Under the pieces are notes generated by a model. The model ran no database searches. It was not told the origin of the DNA and saw only the letters and a program-made list of their open reading frames with translations. The position numbers were made by a program, and so were the translations under genes. This document shows positions 54,201 through 63,200 of a stretch of DNA of 64,000 nucleotides, piece by piece. Source of the DNA: Ctena decussata. Its lineage: Eukaryota; Mollusca; Bivalvia; Lucinida; Lucinidae. Position 1 is the stretch's first letter. The number at the start of each line of letters is the position of its first letter. The DNA lies in assembly GCA_963989385.1 (NCBI GenBank), contig OZ022512.1:30277899-30341898 (forward strand), in the 5' to 3' direction.

Positions 54201-57200
54201 AATGACCTTGAATTGACTTAAAATCCACAAATTAGCCATAACTTAGATACTGGACTGAACAAAATTTCTTGAAACTGAATTGAAAATGTATCATCATAGT
54301 GCAGTGATGCTTAGGCAAGTGTTTAAGAACAGCTCCAGCTTATGCCTCACTTATGCCAGAGTAATAGTCGTTTTAGCCCAGTGAACGAAATTATATGAAA
54401 CTTAAAATAAACCATAATAATAAACAAGTCAGGGCCACTTCGGCGGGGGATATAAATTCACTGAATTTGCTTGTTGGTTTTGTCATGTAACTTAAAATAA
54501 ACCATAATAATAAACAAGTCAGGGCCACTTCGGCGGGGGATATAAATTCACTGAATTTGCTTGTTGGTTTTGTCATGTCGCGGCTCAAATATGCTTTTTG
54601 GCTGAAAATTAGTTTTTGGAACAATATTTATTAGTTTCCCTAATAGTAAAGGGGCCCCTTCCTTTGCCTTCTAGCACAAGGACCTCCACTGTAGGACTCT
54701 TGAACCACAGGTCATTGCTTGAACTTAGCTTAGACCCTTAGCTACCCTTTGAGCACTTAAAGAAGGGTCTGATAAAACTGGGGGGATGCCCAGGCTGCTC
54801 TGAGTCTTCGCTGGGTGCACAACCACATTGTTGGTTTTGTCATGTCGCGGCTTAAATATTCTAGTCTAGTCTAGTCTAATAGCCTTGCACGGTTGGTGGG
54901 GCACCACAGTTGACTTTATAACAATCTGTTTCCACCTGGCACTGTCCTCAGCTGCTGTAGTAGAGCTAGTAAAGTCCATTCTTGTCCACTCCTTAATATT
55001 GTCTTCCCACCTCTTTCTCTGTCTAGCTCTCCTTCTTTTTCCTTTCACTGTGCTAAATAGGTTACTTATTATTTGTTTGCAGTATAGCTAAATGGCATGA
55101 GATTTGTATCAATGCCCCTTATGCCATCCAGGAAGTGTTGTTTGCCTGGGAACATGGAGCACTATCAGCTGACAGCATAAAGGTAATGTAGTTCATTTGT
55201 ATTAGAGAGGCAAATGAGTGTATGTTGTGAGGTAAGGAGGTGGTGTGGGGGGAGGGGGGGGGGGGCATCCAGCATCCCATAGGTGCTGATTGTCTTGGAA
55301 AACTCTTCTGACGAAGTTAATATTAATCACTGAAGTTAAAGGGTAAAGAATGTATGTGGTCAAAAAGAATGAGGAGAGAGCAGGAGGGCTGGGGTCATGT
55401 GACAGAGAGGTGGGGCTAGTGGAGGGGGGGGGGGGGGCGGGGGGGGGGGTGTCATGTGATGTGAGGAGGTGGGGCTAGTGGATGGGGCAGGGCGGGGGAG
55501 GGCAAGTAAACTTTACATGATTAAGAGCCAGTCAGTTTAGTAAGAAAATTATAAATTTGCATGAGATCATTTCTATGGTTTTAAATAGAAATTGTGACAG
55601 CTTAGTGATTGTTCTTGTTAAGCATTATATTGAAGATGTAATTTTCATTAGAAATCTGTTGTGGTTCTAGGATAATAGCGAGCATCACGAGCGTGCCCAA
55701 AGGGCCCGCTAGCCCGAAGGGCGAGCTCTTATGGTAGGACATTAGTCAAAAGAAAATGTAGAGGATGTTGCATATGTTGCTTCAGAGAACCAACATTCGA
55801 TTTCTCGACCGGAATTTACCTCCAAATGGGGGCTGCCATTATGATAAAACAGGAAGTTTGATCGGTTTCATGGTTGCTATTCTCTGTAGACACAAAGATA
55901 AACACATTCTTATTCACAAAACCTGATATGTGTATGTAAATAATTTTAACGTTCGACCGGAAGCTGAAAAATAAGCCCTGATGCAATCCACTTCGGTCAA
56001 TTCCATAGGCGAGGATGTCCGATTGCTGCGACGTTGAAGGGTTACCGTAAAAAAAAATCCTGCATCAACATAGAATAGAATAGAATGTACATCCCTTCAT
56101 AAGGGCTACAGCGATGCTCGCCAATAGGCAGTGCCTATTTTCATATTATAAATTTGTTCCTCCATGGAAGCAGAGTTATAGTTCCTCATTAGAACCAGCC
56201 GGGCCGGGTAGCGCAATCGGTAGGGCACCTGACTCGTAAGTCAGAGGTCCTGGGTTCGAATCCCGGTCTGGCCACATACTTTCGTTTCTCCTTCCGCTGA
56301 TTCAAGAAGGGCAGTTGTCAGTTACTGGCGAAAGTATGTGCACTTAGTACTGGTTAACCGCTTAGAAGGTCTAAGGCCTGCCCAGGAATAGTGTGGTTAG
56401 GTTAACTGACCGTCCCGACATGACCTTAGTTGTTTACCGTGGACGTTAAGCATCAAATCAACCAACCAACCAAAATCATTAGAACCACACTGTCCAACAG
56501 GGGTCATATTTATAAAACCACAGTTGTTGCTATGCTGTTGCTAAGGCTAAATTTCTATGTTGGAGATTCCTTACAACTATGAAATTTGCTCTGGAGGAAC
56601 AGTCTGAAAAGACTGTTCCTCCAGAGCAAATTTCATGGTTGTAGGGAATCTCCTTCATAGAAAATCAGCCGTAGCAACAACATAGCAACCACTTAAGTTG
56701 TTTTATAAATACAGCCCCTGTTCATAAAGCCTTCAGTTTGTTTTTGTCTCCTGTGCCCAGCAGAAGGGAGACATAGGTATTACTTTTCTGGCGAAGTTGT
56801 GGTGGTGTATACTTTGTGTCAAGTTTTCTGATTTACCTCTGTTTTGTGACAATGCATTGACAGGTGAGACACCGTTGTCTACAGAATTCTTGGTATTCTT
56901 ATATAAGGCCCGTGGACTTGCAGCATGTGTTTTCAAGGAATAGGGAAATAAATCTCAACTGTCATTAAATTCTAGCAGTTGAGTTGTGACATGACAAAAA
57001 CAACATTTTGGCATGTGCCCAATGAAGACTCAGATCAGCCTGGGCATCCTTCCAGTCTGATAAGAGTCTTCCCTGTCCACAAGCTAGCTTTAGCAAGCTT
57101 AGATCCACAGCTACCCTGTAAGGACACAGCAAAGACTGATCAGACTGGGCATCTGCCTAGGCTGATCTGAGTCTTTGCTTGGAGCTTATGCCACTTTATT

Positions 57201-60200
57201 GATTTTATCATGTTGCCTCTTATTTCTCTGAATACTGGACCTTCTTTGTTCATTTCAGATGATTCTAAAATATGTGAAGACCAGAATCTGTTCCTTACCT
57301 ATTGTAATCTCAGCGTGGTTATGTAGCTATTTGAACATGTTGAGTGATGAGGCAAGGGCTAAACCTCTCACAATGTTACAGGAACTCACACATTCCCTCG
57401 GAACTGACTCACAGATGCTCCAGTTTTACAATGAAAGGTGAGTGCTACCATGGTGAGTGATGAGGTGAGGGCAAAAACCCTCAAGATGTTGCTAGGAACT
57501 CGTACACTCAATAGGAACTTACTCTTAGATGCTCCAGTTTTACAATGAAAGGTGAGTGCTACCATGATAAGTGATGAGGTGAGGGCAAAAACCCACAAGA
57601 TGTTGCTAGGAACTCACACACTCACTAGGAACTGACTCTCAGATGTTCCAGTTTTACAATGAAAGGTGAGTGTTACCATGGTGAGTGATGAGGTGAGGGC
57701 AAAAACCCACAAGATGTTGCTAGGAACTCACACACTCACTAGGAACTGACTCACAGATGCTCCAGTTTTACAGTGAAAAGTGAGTGTTACCATGGTGAGT
57801 GATGAGGTGAGGGCAAAAACCCTCAAGATATTACAGGAACTCACACATTCACTGGGAACTTTCTCTGATACTCCAGTTTTACAATGAAAGGTGAGTGTTG
57901 CCATGGTGAGTGATGAGATGAGGGCAGAATCCCTCAAGATGTTGCAAGGACTCACACACTCACTAGGAACTGACTCTCAGATGCTACAGTTTTACAATGA
58001 AAGGTGAGAGGTGCTGGGGTATGATTGAATGTCATTTCCTCTGTTATAATGGATGCAGTATATATATATGCTTATTTGAGTGAGTGAGTGAACTCGGGTT
58101 TAATGTCCCACCAACAACTAGGCCATAAGTAGATGAGCCCTTGGTTAAAGTCTCATCCGGAAGACCAGAGAAGCTGGGGATAGATCTTGCCATCCCTGGA
58201 TTGGTAGTCTAGCGTGTTATCCACTACACTACCATGAGTACCATCTCTCCAATATGCCTATTTAGTTTGAAAATTTGGTGCCTAATACATGTAGCATTGC
58301 AACAAATTAGCTGTCCATTTCCATGATATATCATAGCTGATCTGTTAGGAAAATTCTTACATAAACATACACTATCATTTGAGCCGCAACATGTCAAAAC
58401 CTACAAAGTGGCATGTGTGCCCAGTGAAGACTCAGATCAGTCTGAGCATCTGCCCATTCTGATCAGAGTCTGCTGTCTGTGTGGAGGTAGCTTTGACCCT
58501 TAGCTACCCTTTGAGCACATAGCAAAGATTCTGATCAGATTTAGTGGATACTCAGACTGATCTGAGTCTTCGCTTGGTGCACATGCCACTTTATTGGTTT
58601 TGTTGTGTTGCAGCTCATTTATACATGTAGTCATATTATGCTTTGTTTTTGTCTTGCCAGCAACTACCAGAAACGAGACTAAGGTATTATTTTTTCTGAT
58701 GGCGGCGTAAGATTTCATTCATCTTGTTGGTTTAGCTCTGTTTTGTTACAATGCACAGACAGTGAGACATAGCATTCCACGGATTATTATTTCTAAAAAA
58801 TCAGCTTGAATTCAAATATCTGTAGTATTTGTCTTGACTGCACTAGGAGAAGCGAGACATGTGCATTACTTTTTGGTGTTGTCGAGTTTTCATCTTTAGC
58901 TTGTTTTGTGATAATGAGCTGACAGGCAAACACAGCAGTCCCAGAATTCTTGTGTTCTTTACTTTGTCTATAATAATTTTCTACTTTTGACATTAATGTT
59001 TTTATAGCTTTGACATATGTGCCGCGACACAACAAAACCAACAATGTGGTTGTGCGCTCAGCGCAGACTCAGATCAGCCTGGGCATCCGCCCAGTCTGAT
59101 CAGAGTCTTCGCTGTCCGCATGGAGGTAGCTTAGACCCTTAGCTACCCTTTGAGCCATTAATAAAGAGTCTGGTCAAACTAGGTAGATTCCCAGGCTGAT
59201 CTGAGTCTGCACTGGGCGCACAACCACATTGTTGGTTTTGTCGCGTCGCGGCTCATATGTGTGCACTCTTTGAATTGTTCTTTTGCACCAAATGTGGTCT
59301 TAAAGAAAATTGAATAGTGGCTAAAGGCGCATGGATGGACCTCCATTTTTAGCATCATTTATAAAAAGGAAAACAATTTTTGATATCCTGTTTTCTTCTC
59401 TGAATGACAAGGCCCTCCGGAAATGGAGCATGCTCTTGAAGGAAAGAAATTCCTCTTCCATGCTGCGAATGCTAGGCTTTAAGAGAGGCCTGCAATGAAT
59501 GTTTCCTTTCATCTTTAAGTCGGTCTGTTGTTACTGACTGTATTTAAATTACAGGCAGAATTTCTGATGCAAGTCTTGACACACAGAAAGCTTGCTTAAT
59601 GCATTAGAGAATTGTAAAGGCTCAAACCAGCCTGTAAATCTGGGGAGTCTGATCAGAGCCTATACTGTTCATGAACGACCATGTATGAACCTTAAACAAT
59701 CTGCAGGCTTTGGTAGACTGCACTGATTTATAGACAGGTTTGAGTCTTCCCTCTTTGCAGATATATAAGGCATCCCAGCAGGCTGACAATATTGAACCAA
59801 CTTATTCAATGTCCTGATGTTGAATCAATGTTGATTCAGTGTTGATTCAGCACTGTCAGCTTGTTGGGATTCTGCTTGCATGGTGTTGCACACCTTTTTC
59901 AGGTTCCATCTGATGTCTATCATTCTACAGAAAATGATCCATGAGATTTTACCACCATCAAAACGTCCCCCGTCACCAAACTATGTTCCCGCTAACACTC
60001 TGCCTAGTACTGTCATGGCTAAAACCATTAAAAATGTATTTACGAAAGGATGGGTGGATATCAGGAGTGTCTATACTCTAGAGTATCTAGTGAATCTCTG
60101 TGGTTCAGATTGGTTTACTGACAGACTAGTAAAGGTAACTATCAGGAGTGTTATACTCTAGATTATCTAGTGAATCTCTATGCTTCAGACTGGTTTACTG

Positions 60201-63200
60201 ACAGATTAGTTAAGGTAACTATCAGGAATGAGGATACTCTAGAATATCTAGTGAATCCTTGTGGTTCAGATTGGTTTACTGACAGACTAGTCAAGGTAGC
60301 CAGGGCTGGAAAATTCTACTCGTCCACTCGCCATGGCGAGTACACATTCCCGGTGGACAAGTGGACTTTTTCCCCTGCTCGTCCTGCAGGACGAGTGCAA
60401 TTTACTCTCGGATAGTAATAATAAAATCAATTGTCTAGGCAGAATTGCAGAATGATTGTGCATTGTCGTTAATTTTAGCACCAACGTCCGCAAGTCATTG
60501 GTTGAACTCCGCAACCGTATGTTTACTATATGGTTGTCTTGAGCAACGCTTTATGCCAGAAGGAGGCAGGCTGTGTAGCAAAATCAATAACAGGTTTAGG
60601 TATCGGGAGGGTTTTCTATGGTAAAATGTACCGAACCTGCCTATATTTTTACACTTGAACAAAATGTTGGAAAATATGATAATTGCTTGTTCTTCAAGCG
60701 TAGCGAGGGCCCAAAAGGGGCAGATGACAACAAGTTCGGGGCTAATCAAGGGGATGGCAATAGTGAAAATGCTTTATTAAAGCAAGCTGCTAAAAGAAAA
60801 GAGCAGAAACTTATACCACCACTCCCGGTTTTTGACGATCAAGTTGTGTCCGTCGTGATTTATCATGCCCACGTCAAATCACCGACAATTTGATGTAGGA
60901 CAAGAACAATTATGTAAGGTCGAGTGAAATTACAAAAACACTCGTCCTACAGGACTAGCATACCCTTGAAAAAATTTCCAGCCCTGGTAACTATCAGGAG
61001 TGTGTATATGCTAGAATATCTAGTGAATCTCTGTGGTTCAGACTGGTTTACTGACAGACTGGTTAAGGTAAATATCAGGAAATGTCTAGGGAATCTCTGG
61101 TTAAAGATCATAATTTTTGTTAATTGGGAGTCATAATCCTATTATTCAACAGTCCAGTAACACTGCTATTTCATCAAAGGAAATACCCCATCTGGCATAG
61201 GTAATGAGGTAACAGTGTCGTAAAACCATTGTAGAGTGGTGCCACTTTTTGGCTAACTTTACATACAGTGTTTCCCCTAAAGCGGAATGGCGGGGCGCCA
61301 TGCCTGCCCCTTTTTGATCCCGCCCTTCTACCTCAAAAACTTGTCATAAGCGCCCTCCTATCAGTAACCAGTCCCTTTTCCTGCGCTGCTATTGCCATTC
61401 GGTTCCATTGTGTCCTATACCTGTAAAAACTGACATCTCAAGTCGATTAATAATCTGTACACATGCTCATCAATAAACTCCAATCATGGTGATTAATCTG
61501 TGGCAATTATCACCTCCCTATACCCCGACTGCCATGTGTTAATTGGAGCGGAAAATTACTTTGCTTACTGCAAACACATGATGGTTACCGGCTTTAAAGG
61601 TGTCAAATGCACTGCGGACATGACGATAGTAACCAGGACCAGAAAGAAACTGTTGTTAAAGTGACCAGCCTGTTCCGACTGAAATTAACGGGTAGCACGG
61701 TTAAACTCGCTAGCCTCGCTCCGATTATGACAAGGGCCTAGTTGAGGGTGTGGAAGGTGGGGATTCATTCGCCATAACGATGCCGCTTGACGCATAAAAG
61801 TAAAAAGTATGCAAAGACCAGGAACTGAAACAATCAAAAACCAAATCCAGCCCTCAATACTGATACCTATTTTTGCATGTTGCGCTACTACAGAATTCGA
61901 TGCCTAAGATGCTTACGACAATGCAATGATTCAATATCTATTTTCTCGGGAAACATGTCAGATACGTAATGTACAGTCATCATAGATATGGATCAAACAC
62001 AATTTGCGCAGGCTGATCAGATCATATATGTTTTAATGAAATCGTCACAGGTGCTAGAGATTTCTGTTTATGACAGTCGGTTCATTCACTTTAAGATTAG
62101 TTTCCCACATTTTTCTATCTAGTTCCCGCCGATTCAGGCGTACTATCTGTGAAACAAGCGGTCCTACTAAAGACAGAAAAGGACTTGCCACACCGAAAAG
62201 GACCGAAAAGAACTTTCGGGCACCGAAAAGGACTTTTATTTGCCGTTAAATGCCATATAAAACATATTTTTTAGAAATTTTAATATCATCATTGATATAA
62301 ATCAGCGCTTTGATAATAATTTTGTGAATTGTAGTACCGTCAACCTAAAAATTCACAAAAAATATTACAGCACTGAAAAGGACTCACCTTCTTGCCATGT
62401 ACCGAAAAGGACATCGAATTTCGGGCACCGAAAAGGGCAAATTTTACTTAATGTTTTAGAAAATTATGTTTAGAAATAAAATATTTAACCCTGTATATTT
62501 TTGAAAAGTTTTTATAGCATAAAATGGCATTTAAAAAGTCCTTTTCGGTGCCCGAAAGTTGTTTTCGGTCCTTTTCGGTGGCAAAAGTCCTTTTCTGTCT
62601 TTAGTAGGACCCTGGAACGAGGACCAGTCATGTTATTAATAGTACCTTGGGAAATCCGCGATCTTTAGCATTTCAACTGCTGTCACCATGCAGTAATTTG
62701 CGATTTTACAAATTTACCGGCCCAGATATGCAATAATACGCGATCCTTATTTGATATGTAACTACTCTACAAAGGTCTTACTCTATGTATGTTCATTTTA
62801 GTGTTTTTGAGATAGACAGATTTTGAGTGTAAACAAGTATCAGCTTTGATGAAAATTACTAGAACAAATCAGACCCATCATCCGAGGTGCAATTTTGGAT
62901 GTGTATATTGAAGGTGAGGGAAAGGTGGGGAGGTGGTGGTGGTTTGAGAATGCCAGATTGTTTTCTTTTTAGCAATATAACATTTTTTTAGCAGTTCAAC
63001 AATGGACTGGTCACACTAACACTATGAACAGTGCTGCTGAATTACACTACATATTAAACATAATGGTAGTGTTACTGCACTGAAATGTCATACTTTTGAG
63101 GTTAATTATTAGATGAAGGCCGAACACTGTGAATAAATTGCCCCTCTAGATGCCCTTCGCTGTGCTAAAAGTGCCCTTTTTTCAGCAGCACCCTGCCCTA

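Larger units (their letters stand above)
49081..54474. mobile_element. Helentron/HINE-like element F7 (hosts a hAT-like element)
   Basis: 5' end TATCCCTCGGAGGAATATAG, (CCGT)n block, units of about 155 bp with CCATAACTAAGTAACCA, GAATTTCATGAAACTT and GAGTTATTGCCCTTGA, distal GGCGGGGGATA, 3' hairpin AAATTCACTGAATTT and GCTTGT end. Its 5' hairpin is degenerate compared with other F families. Confidence 0.78.
48871..54587. mobile_element. MITE-A copy A13, host of a four-level nest
   Basis: Left part 48871-49080 (TGAGCTGTGACACGAGAAAA through ACCACTTTGT) and right end TGGTTTTGTCATGTCGCGG (54565 on, with a duplicate at 54475). The F7 insertion is exactly at the GT|TGG position. Confidence 0.82.

Noticed and set aside
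56198..56272. tRNA-Thr-like gene (also the reverse copy at 17607-17682)
   Set aside because: A and B boxes are present but the anticodon arm does not form a normal 7-base loop, and the copy continues into a conserved SINE body with an 11-bp target duplication.
57450..58010. Repeated exon 15 ends as alternative coding exons
   Set aside because: The units lack acceptor sites and open with in-frame stops when read from the real exon; they repeat only the donor side.
60618..60893. 91-codon open frame inside the hAT-type element, possible captured host exon
   Set aside because: Composition is protein-like but I recognise no family, and no second copy is available to show constraint; left as unassigned.
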